Shown here one piece after another: positions 9,397 through 18,055 of a stretch of DNA of 64,000 bases. The position numbers and the translations under genes are program-made. Under the pieces are notes generated by a model. It did not search any database. It was not told the origin of the DNA and saw only the letters and a program-made list of their open reading frames with translations. The first letter of the stretch is position 1. Each line of letters begins with the position of its first letter. This DNA is from an uncultured Ectothiorhodospiraceae bacterium (GTDB lineage: Bacteria > Pseudomonadota > Gammaproteobacteria > XJ16 > Halofilaceae): assembly GCA_913055615.1 (NCBI GenBank), contig CAJXKK010000008.1:35700-99699 (forward strand). Reading direction: 5' to 3'.

Positions 9397-9698
9397 TGAG
9401 CGGTTACTCCGTCTCGTTCAGGGGGTGTCATCGAATCGTAGCAGACACCGACCGGAAAACCCTTGCCGGGTCGATTGACGCGGGCTATGAGAGGCCGGCC
9501 TTGCCCGGCAATACGGATACGGTTCGGCGGTCGATCCGGTCGGCGCCGGGCAATGCCAGCAGATGGTTTCGGGTGCCGGGCGCGTCCGGCGGTGGACGCG
9601 GGGTGCCGGCATTCGCCCTTCACTTCGTTGCGGGCGAAAGCCGGCCTACGTGAGGTGATGGTTGCGTCGCGCGGGACAGGGCGTTCGCGTAACCAAAG
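9397..9698. repeat. gap with degenerate REP-b sequences (about 9492-9650)
   Basis: This 302-base gap holds diverged REP-b pieces: a forward AGGCCGGCCTTGCCCGGCA (about 9492), a GCCGGGCAATGCC piece near 9545, and a reverse unit ending GAAAGCCGGCCTACG (9604-9650). No gene, promoter or terminator could be assigned with confidence. Confidence 0.6.
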
Positions 9699-11618
9699 TC
9701 AGGCGGTACCCGTCTCCGCCCGCTCGAGCTCCTCCGCCGCCTCCAGCCAATCGCTCTCGATCCGGGCGATGGCCTGTTGGGCGGCGCCCTGGTCCTGCAG
9801 CAGGCGATCGCGCTCATTGGCCCGGGCGGGATCGTTGTAGAGCTCGGGGTCGGCGAGGGCGGTCTCGATCTTCTCGAGTTCCTTCTGGCGCTTGTCCAGA
9901 TCGCGTTCCAGCCGGCGCACGCTGTCGCGCAGCGGTTTGATCCGGTTGCGGGCCTCGGCCGCCTGCTTGCGGCCGTCGCGCCCGGCCTCCTTCTTCGCCG
10001 GTTTGGGTACGTCCGCCTTGCCGCCGGAACCGGATTTCTCCGCCTTCAGGTTGCCGGCACGCCAGGCCGCGTAATCGTCGAGCGTGCCGTCGAACGGCCG
10101 CAGGCGGCCGTTGTCGATGAGCCAGAACTCGTCGACCGTGTCGCGCAGCAGGTGGCGGTCGTGGGTGACGATGACGACGGCGCCGGAGAATTCCTGCAGC
10201 GCCATGTCCAGCGCGTGGCGCATGTCCAGGTCGAGATGGTTGGTCGGCTCGTCGAGCAGCAGCAGGTTCGGCCGGCGCCAGGCGACGATGGCGAGCGCCA
10301 GCCGCGCCTTCTCGCCGCCCGAGAAGTTGCGCACCGCGCGCAGCGCGTCGTCCCCCGGGAAGCCGAAACCGCCGAGGAACGTGCGCAGTTGCTGCTTGCG
10401 GACCTCCGGGCTTTCCTTCTGCAGATGCTCGAGCGGGCTCCAGTCGATGGTCAGGGCATCGACCTGGTGCTGAGCGAAGTAGCCGACGGCAAGATTCTCG
10501 CCTGGTGTGCGCTCGCCCGCCAGCGGCGGCAGTTCGCCCACCAGCGTGCGGATCAGGGTCGACTTGCCGGCCCCGTTCACGCCCAGCAGACCGACGCGCT
10601 GCCCCGGCAGCAGGCTGAGGCCGACATCATGCAGAACCGGGGCATCCCGGCTGTAGCCGGCGTGCAGGTCGCGGCAGGTGATGAGCGGATGCGAGGTCTT
10701 CGCGGCCTCGGGGAACTGGAAGCGGAACGGCGAGTCGATGTGCGCCGGCGCGAGGTCCTCCATGCGCTCCAGTTCCTTGATGCGGCTCTGCGCCTGGCGG
10801 GCCTTGTTGGCCTGCGCCCGGAAGCGGGCGACGAACTGCTCGATCTCGCGCACGCGCTGCTGCTGCTTCTCGTACGCGGCCTGCTGCTGCGCCAGCCGCT
10901 CGGCGCGCTGGCGTTCGAACTGGCTGTAGTTGCCGCGGTACAGAACCAGCCGCTTGTTATCGAAATGGACGGTGTGATCGACCACGGAGTCGAGAAAATC
11001 CCGATCGTGCGAGACGATCATCAGCGTGCCGCTGTAGCGCCTGAGCCACTGCTCCAGCCACATGACCGCCTCGAGGTCGAGGTGGTTGGTCGGTTCGTCC
11101 AGCAGCAGCAGATCGGAGGGCGCCATGAGCGTACGCGCCAGGTCGATGCGCACGCGCCAGCCGCCCGAGAACTCGGCCACCGGCCGCCCGCAGGCCTCGG
11201 CGGAGAAACCGAGCCCCGCCAGCAGCTGCTCGGCGCGCGTGCGGGCGGTATAGCCGTCCTCGGCGTCGATCCGGCCGTGGAGCTGCCCGAGGCGCTCGCC
11301 GTCGCCCGCGCTCTCGGCCTTCTCCAGCTCGTTTTCCAGGCGGATCAGTTCCGCGTGACCGCCCACCACATGCTCGCGCGCCGTCGCCGAGCGGCCCGGC
11401 GTTTCCTGTTCCATATGCGCGATGCGCATGCCGCCCGGCAGATCGACCCGGCCGCGCTCAGGCGTGAGTTCACCCCGCAGCAGTCTGAACAGACTCGACT
11501 TGCCGCAGCCGTTCGGTCCGATGATCCCGATCTTCCAGCCCTCGTGCAGCGCGCACGAGGCGCTTTCGAGCAGGGGGTCGCCGCCGATCTGGAGCGAGAC
11601 GTCGTCGAGGGTAATCAC
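9699..11618 (-). CDS. yheS: ABC-F ATPase YheS
   Basis: 639-residue soluble protein with two ABC ATPase domains and no membrane segment, the ABC-F translation-factor family. The first Walker A is GPNGCGKS (34-41) and the first signature FSGGWR. A linker rich in Q/R (about 245-290) precedes the second domain, with GVNGAGKST near 344, signature FSGGEKAR and DEPTNHLDL in both halves. A charged coiled-coil tail (about 545-639) ends the protein, as in E. coli YheS (637 residues), which it matches through the linker QAQSRIKELERME. Family knowledge places it at the ribosomal E site. I chose GTG 11618 (MITLDDVSL); upstream in-frame codons run into the repeat cluster and are not family-like. Confidence 0.9.
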   Translation of the reverse strand: MITLDDVSLQIGGDPLLESASCALHEGWKIGIIGPNGCGKSSLFRLLRGELTPERGRVDLPGGMRIAHMEQETPGRSATAREHVVGGHAELIRLENELEKAESAGDGERLGQLHGRIDAEDGYTARTRAEQLLAGLGFSAEACGRPVAEFSGGWRVRIDLARTLMAPSDLLLLDEPTNHLDLEAVMWLEQWLRRYSGTLMIVSHDRDFLDSVVDHTVHFDNKRLVLYRGNYSQFERQRAERLAQQQAAYEKQQQRVREIEQFVARFRAQANKARQAQSRIKELERMEDLAPAHIDSPFRFQFPEAAKTSHPLITCRDLHAGYSRDAPVLHDVGLSLLPGQRVGLLGVNGAGKSTLIRTLVGELPPLAGERTPGENLAVGYFAQHQVDALTIDWSPLEHLQKESPEVRKQQLRTFLGGFGFPGDDALRAVRNFSGGEKARLALAIVAWRRPNLLLLDEPTNHLDLDMRHALDMALQEFSGAVVIVTHDRHLLRDTVDEFWLIDNGRLRPFDGTLDDYAAWRAGNLKAEKSGSGGKADVPKPAKKEAGRDGRKQAAEARNRIKPLRDSVRRLERDLDKRQKELEKIETALADPELYNDPARANERDRLLQDQGAAQQAIARIESDWLEAAEELERAETGTA

Positions 11619-11713
11619 GATCGGGTTCCGGGGTGTTACGGGAAGCCGTGCAGGATACCGGATGTTGTCGCGTGTATGGAAACGGGGGTGTGGCGGACGT
11701 CTGGCCGGGATTC

Positions 11714-12060
11714 GGGTTCTCGCAGAGGCGCGGAGAGCGCTGAGGAGAGCAAGGAAAAACGATTTCTCGCCAAGGCGCCAAGCGCGCCAAGGTTGAAGAA
11801 CAAAAACGAAGGACATTGTAGGAGCGAGCTTGCTCGCGATCTTGCGTGCAGTGCGGTTTCGCGGTACCGGTAATGCGTGGCCGACCGCTGCCTTTCAGGC
11901 ACACCCCGATGGAAGCCGATGCGCCATCCGGGCACATTCGCGAGCAAGCTCGCTCCTGCAGTGTCGTCGTTTCTTTCATGGCCTTCTTGGCGCGCTTGGC
12001 GCCTTGGCGAGAAACGCCTTTGACTTACTCTCGGCGCTCTCCGCGCCTCTGCGAGAACCC
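11714..12060. repeat. large composite nested inverted repeat
   Basis: The gap between yheS and nnrS is one mirrored structure. The left arm (11714-11840) contains the CGCAGAG module, the TCGCCAAG module and REP-a, all forward. The right arm (11937-12060) has REP-a, TCGCCAAG and CGCAGAG, all reversed. Arms are about 125 bases, keep nearly the same spacing between modules, and surround a 96-base unique core (11841-11936). Identity is highest in the modules and low between them. Nothing coding is seen. The element ends 21 bases from the nnrS stop codon. Confidence 0.88.
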
Positions 12061-12080
12061 GCCTTGCCTGCCCTTCCCGC

Positions 12081-13229
12081 TCAGGCCGCGACACGCGGCC
12101 GCAGCCACATCGGCCCACAGCGCAGCAGGAACAGGAGGAACGCGGTCGACCACAGGACGCCGGCGACGTGCCATGCCTGCGGGCCGACGACGGGGCCGAG
12201 CAGGCGGATGACGATGGCGCCCTGGATGGCGACGAAGGCGGTGGTCATCACTACGCCGGCCTGCAGCGGACGACCCGTATGGCCGAATGTGGCGCGGGTC
12301 ATGACGGCCAGGGTCATCGTGCCGATCGCGCCGGTCAGCAGGCCGTGCAGCGCCCACGTATCGGACCAGCCCGCTGACAGCATCCCGAATCCGAGTATGA
12401 GGTAGCCGATGGCCAGCCAGCCGTAGCCGATGTGCAGGATGAACAGCAGTGGATCGCGCCAGGTACGCAGGCCGCGCCAGCCAAACTGCCGGATGGCATG
12501 CAGCGCGCCCGCCGCGATCGCGAGCCAGGCGACGAGCCCCGGTGCGCCGATTTCCGCCAATGCCGTTGCCGCGCTGGCACCGATGGCGAGTCCATCACGC
12601 AGATCCGTCGCGCGCGGTTCCACGGATGCGCCGGATTTCTTCAGGTGGTTGCGCGTAAACGCCGGGATGATCCGGCCACCGATCACCGCGATCAGCGTGG
12701 CGACCAGCAGCGTTGTGAAGGTCAGGGCCCTTGATGGCAGGGCCGGGGCGTTGATCACGGGGCCGAGGTGCCAGAGCGCGTTGGCCAGACCGAGCGTGAT
12801 GATGACGCCGACCGGCAGCCACTGCCGCGCCTTGCCGCCGGACCAGAGCGGCCGGCTGGCGACCAGCGCGGCGGCCGGCAGGAAGGCGATATCGGCGGCG
12901 ATGGCCCAGGCCGCGGCGTCACCCGACCACAGGCCGATCCGTGCCACGGTCCAGGTCAGGAACAGCACGACCAGTGGCAGGCCGCTTACCGCTCGGGTGC
13001 CCGTCCAGTTGGGTACGGCGGTCAGGACGAAGCCGGCGATCGCGGCGGCCACGTAACCGAACAGCATCTCGTGGCCATGCCAGGTAAACGGGTTGCCGGC
13101 CGGCGCGTCGCCGCCGTGCAGTATCGCTACGGTGCGCAGCATGATCGCGAGCGTCGCGATGCCGGCGAGGGGGAAGAACAGGCGGAATCCCGCCTGCAAG
13201 GGCTGGGGCCAGCCGGGCGAAGGCGACAT
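12081..13229 (-). CDS. nnrS: NnrS family heme-copper membrane protein
   Basis: 382-residue polytopic inner-membrane protein with about twelve hydrophobic segments, the NnrS family linked to denitrification and nitric-oxide stress. The family histidine motif WHGHEM is at residues 50-55, followed by FGYVAAAIAGFVLTAVPNWT, and later conserved histidines occur in LWHLG and HIGYGWLAIGY. Known family members bind heme and copper and protect metabolism against NO-derived iron complexes. An FNR/Dnr-type box centred about 70 bases before the start codon (13293-13306) supports anaerobic or NO control. The gene is monocistronic on the minus strand. Confidence 0.93.
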   Translation of the reverse strand: MSPSPGWPQPLQAGFRLFFPLAGIATLAIMLRTVAILHGGDAPAGNPFTWHGHEMLFGYVAAAIAGFVLTAVPNWTGTRAVSGLPLVVLFLTWTVARIGLWSGDAAAWAIAADIAFLPAAALVASRPLWSGGKARQWLPVGVIITLGLANALWHLGPVINAPALPSRALTFTTLLVATLIAVIGGRIIPAFTRNHLKKSGASVEPRATDLRDGLAIGASAATALAEIGAPGLVAWLAIAAGALHAIRQFGWRGLRTWRDPLLFILHIGYGWLAIGYLILGFGMLSAGWSDTWALHGLLTGAIGTMTLAVMTRATFGHTGRPLQAGVVMTTAFVAIQGAIVIRLLGPVVGPQAWHVAGVLWSTAFLLFLLRCGPMWLRPRVAA

Positions 13230-13292
13230 CTCGATGGATCCTGAAGCGGCGGTGATGGATGCGAATCATGCGTGACTGATGGGTGATTCACA

Positions 13293-13306
13293 TTGATCGC
13301 CGTCAA
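13293..13306 (-). promoter_or_regulatory. FNR/Anr/Dnr box upstream of nnrS
   Basis: TTGATcgccGTCAA matches the CRP/FNR-family palindrome TTGAT-N4-ATCAA at 9 of 10 positions. Its centre is 70 bases before the nnrS start; a dimer at -41.5 would put transcription start near 13258 and leave a leader of about 29 bases. The same 14-mer occurs upstream of the hemerythrin gene (41197-41210). Confidence 0.8.
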
Positions 13307-13467
13307 TTGGCGCTACTCGGCGGGACCGCAAACGCGGCGTCCAGCCATATCGCACAATGGCATTGCAAAGGTGTTTTACGACGATTGCGGGGAATCGGCA
13401 CGGGCCGGGTCCAGGCTGCGTGCGGGGTACGGTCGGGGCGTCGCCGGGACGCCCCGCAACAGCGTCG

Positions 13468-13797
13468 TCAGGCGTCGCCGTCCTCACTTTCCGGGTCGCC
13501 GATCCAGGTGTAAGCGGCCGCGGCGCGCGGGAATCCAAGCGTCGAGATGGCGAGCAGCGCGACCTGTTCCAGCGCACTCTCCTCAAGGCCTTCGGCCCGT
13601 GCCCGGCGCACGTGTGAGTGGACACCACCCTCCGAGTCGGCACCGATGGCCAGTGCCAGCTTCACGAGTCGCCGCTCACGCTCATCGAGTGGGCCGGCCT
13701 CGGCCGTCGCCTTGCCGAGTGCGCTGTAAGCGGACCAGACGTCCGGGTGGTTTTCGGCGATGTCGCCAGCGGTCGAGGGCAGGTCGGATTTCTTCAT
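13468..13797 (-). CDS. carboxymuconolactone decarboxylase (CMD/AhpD-like) family protein
   Basis: 109-residue all-helical protein of the CMD/AhpD fold. Typical family sequence is LDERERRLVKLALAIGADSEGGVHSHVRRARAEGLEE followed by EQVALLAISTLGFPRAAAAYTW. The redox pair CxxC of AhpD-type peroxidase partners is absent (ADSEGG stands where Cys residues would be), so thiol chemistry is unlikely and the function is unknown. It starts 54 bases after the moeA stop codon on the same strand and may be cotranscribed with moeA under the FNR box at 15170. Confidence 0.8.
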   Translation of the reverse strand: MKKSDLPSTAGDIAENHPDVWSAYSALGKATAEAGPLDERERRLVKLALAIGADSEGGVHSHVRRARAEGLEESALEQVALLAISTLGFPRAAAAYTWIGDPESEDGDA

Positions 13798-13851
13798 GGC
13801 GGGTGCTCCGTCGGTTGCAGATCTTTCGGGGGCGTTGCCGCGGTCGCCGGT

Positions 13852-15096
13852 TCAGTCGAGCAATGTCGCCATGGGCCAATAAGCCAAGGGCTCGCCGGGC
13901 GCGACCGTTGAATCCGGCGGGATACAGGCCAGGCCGTCGGCGATCGCTGTCGGCGTCAGTATTCCCGAGCCCTGGCCGCCACAGGGGACCGCGCGGCCGT
14001 CTTCCAGGCGAACGCGGATATAGTCGGCGCGCCCGCGCGTACGGGTTTGTTCGAATCCGGCGGGCACCCAAAGCGCTTCCGGCATGGTCGCGGTGCGACC
14101 CTGCAGGCGCCGCAGCAGCGGGGCCCCGAACAGCAGGAACGTCACGAACAACGACACCGGGTTGCCGGGCAGTACCAGCAGCGGGGCGTCCTCGATGCGG
14201 CCGAACGCCAGCGGCTTGCCCGGTTTGATCGCGATGCCGAAGAAGGCCAGCTCGCCTATGGACTCGGCCGCTGAGCGCACGTGATCGCAGTCGCCCACGG
14301 AGGCACCGCCGCTGGTGACGATGAGGTCCGCGTTCGCGGCGGCGCGAGCCAGCGTCTCACGCGTGGCGTCGGCGTCGTCCGCGACCGTGTGGATCGCCTG
14401 GATCTCCGCGCCCAGCTGCGCGCCCAGTGCGGCGAGCATATGGCCGTTGGATTCGTGGATCTGACCATCACCGAGCGCTTGACCCGCCGGCACCAGTTCG
14501 TCGCCGGTGATCATCAGTGCGATTTGCATGCGTGGCTGCACATGAACCGAGGCCGCACCCGCGGATGCGGCCAGCGCGATATGCTGGGGGCGCAGGTGCG
14601 TACCGGCGGCGAGTACCGGCTCACCGTCGGTGAAGTCCTCGGCGGCCGGCCGGATATTCACGCCGGGCTCGGGCGTCTTTTCCACGAAGACCCGGTCGCC
14701 GTCGACGCGGCAGTGCTCCTGCATGACGATGGTATCGGCACCTTCCGGAACGGGGGCGCCGGTAAAGATCCGTGCGGCCGTACCCGCCGCGAGCGGGGCC
14801 GGTGCGGTACCCGCCGCTACACGTTGACTGACCGGCAGGCCACCCTCACCCACGTCACCCAGACGCAGCGCATACCCATCCATCGCGCTGTTGGGCCAGC
14901 GCGGCATCGACAGCGCGGCGACCACGTCGGTGGCGAGGACCCGCCCCGCGGCCTGCTCCAGGGCGATCGGCGCGGCCGCCGAGGGATCGGGCGGTGCCAC
15001 GGCCGAGAGGATGGTCGCCCGTGCCTCTTCGACACCAAGCAGGCGTTTGCCGGTCGCCGAAGCGGGGCGGGTTGCGGTCGGATCAGCCGTTGTCAT
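13852..15096 (-). CDS. moeA: molybdopterin molybdenumtransferase MoeA
   Basis: 414-residue enzyme inserting molybdate into adenylylated molybdopterin, the last common step of molybdenum cofactor synthesis. Markers are GRVLATDVVAALSMPRWPNSAMDGYAL near the N-terminus, MQEH, TSGGASVGDCDHV (the MoCF-binding motif), KPGKPLAFG and LPGNPVSLFVTF. I chose ATG 15096 because upstream codons overlap the FNR box. Placing moeA beside nitrate respiration makes sense because NarG needs the bis-MGD cofactor. The FNR box at 15170-15183 is centred 80 bases before the start, the right geometry for activation. Confidence 0.93.
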   Translation of the reverse strand: MTTADPTATRPASATGKRLLGVEEARATILSAVAPPDPSAAAPIALEQAAGRVLATDVVAALSMPRWPNSAMDGYALRLGDVGEGGLPVSQRVAAGTAPAPLAAGTAARIFTGAPVPEGADTIVMQEHCRVDGDRVFVEKTPEPGVNIRPAAEDFTDGEPVLAAGTHLRPQHIALAASAGAASVHVQPRMQIALMITGDELVPAGQALGDGQIHESNGHMLAALGAQLGAEIQAIHTVADDADATRETLARAAANADLIVTSGGASVGDCDHVRSAAESIGELAFFGIAIKPGKPLAFGRIEDAPLLVLPGNPVSLFVTFLLFGAPLLRRLQGRTATMPEALWVPAGFEQTRTRGRADYIRVRLEDGRAVPCGGQGSGILTPTAIADGLACIPPDSTVAPGEPLAYWPMATLLD

Positions 15097-15169
15097 CGGG
15101 TGCACCTCTGCGCGGACTTGCCTCGGATCATTACGGTCGTAACGATACCGGTGCGACGCGACCATGGAA

Positions 15170-15183
15170 TTGATGTCGATCAA
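15170..15183 (-). promoter_or_regulatory. FNR/Anr/Dnr box assigned to moeA
   Basis: TTGATgtcgATCAA is a perfect match to the FNR-type palindrome. In the moeA direction a centre at -41.5 gives transcription near 15135 and a leader of about 39 bases. It lies in the 200-base divergent moeA-hemN spacer, 49 bases (centre to centre) from a second box. Confidence 0.85.
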
Positions 15184-15218
15184 TATCGCGGGCCGCGGTG
15201 CCGTCCGCGCGCGGCATC

Positions 15219-15232
15219 TTGATCCTCGTCAA
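15219..15232 (+). promoter_or_regulatory. FNR/Anr/Dnr box assigned to hemN
   Basis: TTGATcctcGTCAA matches 9 of 10 consensus positions. In the hemN direction a centre at -41.5 places transcription near 15267, giving a leader of about 30 bases to ATG 15297. Each divergent gene therefore has its own suitably placed box. Confidence 0.82.
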
Positions 15233-15296
15233 TGTCAGCATCGTCGCGCAGCGTGATACTCCACGTCCATTCCTGATTGGTTGCCGGAATCCGCTC

Positions 15297-16676
15297 ATGA
15301 CATCCGCCGTGGAATTCGATACCGAGCTGGTCCAGCGTTACGACGTCGCGGGCCCGCGTTACACGTCCTACCCGACGGCGCCCTGGTTCCGGGACGATTT
15401 CGGTCCGCAAGACTACCGCGCCCGTGCGGCCCCGACGGATCCGGAGCGGCCACTGTCACTGTATTTCCATATTCCGTTCTGCGCGACGCTGTGCTTCTAC
15501 TGCGCGTGCAACAAGATCGTGACCAGAAACCGCGCGCATGCGGTGCCCTATCTGGAGCGCCTGGGCCGCGAGATCGAACTGCAGTCGGCGCTGTTCCCGG
15601 GGCGTCCTTCGGTGGATCAACTGCACTGGGGCGGCGGCACGCCCACGTTCCTGGATGACGGTCAGATTGAATGGCTCGTGGAACGGATCCGCGCCGCATG
15701 GCCGATGCGAGAGAACGATGCCGGCGACTACTCGATTGAACTCGATCCACGGGCCGTCGGGACGGATACGATCCATCTCCTGCGGCGGCTCGGTTTCAAC
15801 CGCGCCAGCCTCGGCGTCCAGGACCTCAACGAGGATGTGCAGAAAGCGGTCAACCGGATCCAGCCGGAGGCGGTCACCCGGGCGACCCTGGATACCTGCC
15901 GTGAGGCCGGTTTCCGTTCCCTGAATGTCGATCTGATCTACGGCCTCCCGCTGCAGACGCTTGATACCTTCACGCGCACGATCGAACGCGTGATCGAGCT
16001 CGGTCCGGACCGCATCGCCATCTACAACTACGCGCATCTGCCGCACCACTTCCCGCCGCAACGGCGTATCCGCGCGGAGGATCTGCCGTCCCCGGCGGAG
16101 CGTCTCGCGATCCTGCGCCGCGCGATCGAACGCCTGACGGCCGCCGGTTATGTCTATATCGGCATGGATCATTTCGCGCGCGCGGACGATGAACTGGCCG
16201 TGGCCCAGCGCGCGGGGACGCTGACGCGCAATTTTCAGGGCTACAGCACGCATGGCGACTGCGACATCGTCGCCCACGGCACCAGCGCGATCAGCATGTT
16301 CGGCGACTGCTACACCCAGCATTTCCGCGACCGCACCCTGTGGTCCGCGGCGCTGGACGGCAACGAGATCCCGGTCAACCGCGGGCTGCAACTGTCGGCC
16401 GACGACCGGCTGCGTCGGGATCTGATTACCCGCCTGATGTGCGATTTTGAGCTCGACGTACCGGTGTTCGAACGGCGCCACGGGATCGACTTTGCGCAGA
16501 GGTTCGCGCCCGAGTGCGCCGCACTGGAACCGTTGATTGCCGACGGACTTATCGAATGGGAGCGACAACGCCTGCGGGTTACGCCTGCAGGGCGGCTGCT
16601 GGTGCGCAACGTGGCCATGGTGTTCGACAGCTACCTGGAACGGGATCAGGGCACACGGTGGTCACGGGCGATTTGA
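15297..16676 (+). CDS. hemN: oxygen-independent coproporphyrinogen III oxidase
   Basis: 459-residue radical SAM enzyme decarboxylating coproporphyrinogen III during anaerobic heme synthesis. The cluster cysteines C62-x3-C66-x2-C69-x-C71 (FCATLCFYCAC) are at the same positions as in E. coli HemN. Other marks are RYTSYPTAP near residue 21, HWGGGTP, SLGVQDLNEDVQKAVNRIQP and GLPLQT. It is true HemN size and not the shorter HemW type. ATG 15297 was preferred because upstream in-frame codons fall in the FNR-box spacer. Anaerobic expression is expected from the box at 15219 and fits the need for heme in NarI and cytochromes. Confidence 0.95.
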   Translation: MTSAVEFDTELVQRYDVAGPRYTSYPTAPWFRDDFGPQDYRARAAPTDPERPLSLYFHIPFCATLCFYCACNKIVTRNRAHAVPYLERLGREIELQSALFPGRPSVDQLHWGGGTPTFLDDGQIEWLVERIRAAWPMRENDAGDYSIELDPRAVGTDTIHLLRRLGFNRASLGVQDLNEDVQKAVNRIQPEAVTRATLDTCREAGFRSLNVDLIYGLPLQTLDTFTRTIERVIELGPDRIAIYNYAHLPHHFPPQRRIRAEDLPSPAERLAILRRAIERLTAAGYVYIGMDHFARADDELAVAQRAGTLTRNFQGYSTHGDCDIVAHGTSAISMFGDCYTQHFRDRTLWSAALDGNEIPVNRGLQLSADDRLRRDLITRLMCDFELDVPVFERRHGIDFAQRFAPECAALEPLIADGLIEWERQRLRVTPAGRLLVRNVAMVFDSYLERDQGTRWSRAI

Positions 16677-16713
16677 AACAGTACTTGTGGCACTCAATCG
16701 AGGTGAAACGGCA

Positions 16714-17213
16714 ATGAACGTGAGCGATGCGCAAGCGCGAACGGTGCTTGATCGAGGCGATCGGCTGGAGGCCCGGCTCGAACGGATCATCGACCATGAC
16801 CGGGGCGAAGTCTGGCGCATGCTGACCGACCCGGCGGCCCTGGTGAACTGGCTGGCGCCCGGCGAGATCGATGCGCGCAAGGGGGCCGGATGCATATCGA
16901 TTTTCCGCAGAGCGGCGCGATCATCGACAGCCGTATTGTCGAGTTTGATCCGCCCGGGCTGTTGGCGTATTCATGGAGCAGTGGCGACGAGCGGGAGCGC
17001 CCGCTGCGCTGGCAGCTCGAATCGCCGGGGACCGGGACGCGCCTCGCGCTGACGCTGCGTCTGCCCCTCGACGAAGACATCGCCAAGGCTGCAGCGGGCT
17101 GGGATGCGCATCTCGAGATGCTGCTCGCGGCCCTGGAGGGCGTGCCGATCCATTTCCCGGTGGATCACTTCCTCGAGGCACGCCGTTTTTACGGCGAACA
17201 GCTGCAACGCTGA
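16714..17213 (+). pseudogene. SRPBCC/AHSA1-domain protein, broken by a frameshift
   Basis: Two frames together encode one AHSA1-type START-like protein. The first gives residues from MNVSDAQARTVLD through DHDRGEVWRMLTDPAALVNWLAPGEIDARKG; the family continues with HIDFPQSGAIIDSRIVEFDPPGLLAYSWSSGDE, which sits in the next frame. The switch is at a run of five G (16881-16885): a sixth G would restore KGGRMHIDF without a break, giving about 166 residues. It may be a true pseudogene, a sequencing or assembly error, or a slippage-controlled gene. A TGA at 17211 then separates it, in the same frame, from the P450 gene. Confidence 0.8.
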
Positions 17214-17222
17214 AGCTGCGCC

Positions 17223-17918
17223 ATGGCCGCCGGTGCAGGCGATCGGGAGCGGCTCGCCGAACTGGCGCGTGAGTTCGAGGCGCAGGTGGAGGCTCTGCTG
17301 GTCGAACGCCGGGAGCGACGCGTGAGCCCGGTTGCCGACGTCACGGCGAGCCTTTTGCACGAACGCGGCGAAGGCCGGCCACTGCGGATCGAGGAGATCG
17401 TCAGCATCCTGCGCAACTGGACCGTCGGCGAGGTCGGTACGATCGCCGCGGCGGTTGGAATCCTGGCCGGGTATCTGGCGAACAATCCGGATCTTCAGCG
17501 GCAGTTGCGGGCGGAACCCGGGCGTCTGCCGTACGCGATCGATGAGATCCTGCGTCTCGATGGCCCTCTGGTGGCGAACCGGCGCCGGACCACCTGTCCC
17601 GTCACGCTCGGTGATCACCCGATCGAGGCGGGGCAACACCTGTCGATCGTCTGGATCGCCGCCAACCGCGATCCCGATGTGTTCGAGGATCCCGACGAAT
17701 TCCGCTGGGATCGTGATCCCGCCGACAACCTGCTCTACGGCGCCGGCATCCACGTCTGCCCCGGGGCGCCGCTCGCACGCATGGAACTGCGAGTGGCGAT
17801 GGAAGAACTGCTGCGCGCGACGACATGGTTCGAGCCGGCGGAAAGTGAGCACGCGCATCGTGCGACCTCGCCCGCGGCCGGTTTCGAACGCCTGCCGCTG
17901 CGCATGCACCGCGACTGA
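17223..17918 (+). CDS. cytochrome P450, C-terminal half only
   Basis: 231 residues matching the second half of a bacterial P450. Seen in order: an I-helix-like region RNWTVGEVGTIAAAVGI, the K-helix ExxR as EILR, NRDPDVFEDPDEFRWDRDP, and the heme-binding loop YGAGIHVCPGAPLARMEL with its cysteine thiolate. Full-length P450s are about 400 residues; the missing part covers helices A to H, including the substrate-access region. The canonical I-helix threonine motif is altered. There is no in-frame extension upstream because the TGA of the SRPBCC gene lies 12 bases before ATG 17223. It is probably a remnant; a function with a half fold would be surprising. Confidence 0.78.
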   Translation: MAAGAGDRERLAELAREFEAQVEALLVERRERRVSPVADVTASLLHERGEGRPLRIEEIVSILRNWTVGEVGTIAAAVGILAGYLANNPDLQRQLRAEPGRLPYAIDEILRLDGPLVANRRRTTCPVTLGDHPIEAGQHLSIVWIAANRDPDVFEDPDEFRWDRDPADNLLYGAGIHVCPGAPLARMELRVAMEELLRATTWFEPAESEHAHRATSPAAGFERLPLRMHRD

Positions 17919-17948
17919 CACCCGACTGCATGTTGGGCAGTGCCGCCT

Positions 17949-17960
17949 GATACATGTATC
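17949..17960. promoter_or_regulatory. palindrome upstream of nsrR
   Basis: GATACATGTATC is a perfect 12-base palindrome 95 bases before the nsrR start codon, in an AT-richer patch. A related ATACATGT core occurs in the larger palindrome at the rubredoxin gene (19700-19726). NsrR sites are usually longer AT-rich repeats, so assigning it to NsrR autoregulation is only a guess. Confidence 0.35.
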
Positions 17961-18055
17961 CTTGATCTATCTTCAGTCGATTATGGTCGGCAAAACGCCG
18001 CACCGAAAACGACCATCGCGCGGCCACCGCGCCGCGAATGACCCGGGAACGCCGT

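Noticed and set aside
9777..11873. 698-codon frame antisense to yheS
   Set aside because: It mirrors a clear ABC-F gene and shows no recognisable domain.
727..12060. CRISPR-like array from the many short repeats
   Set aside because: Repeats are palindromic REP or module elements in both orientations with irregular spacing, without uniform spacers or cas genes.
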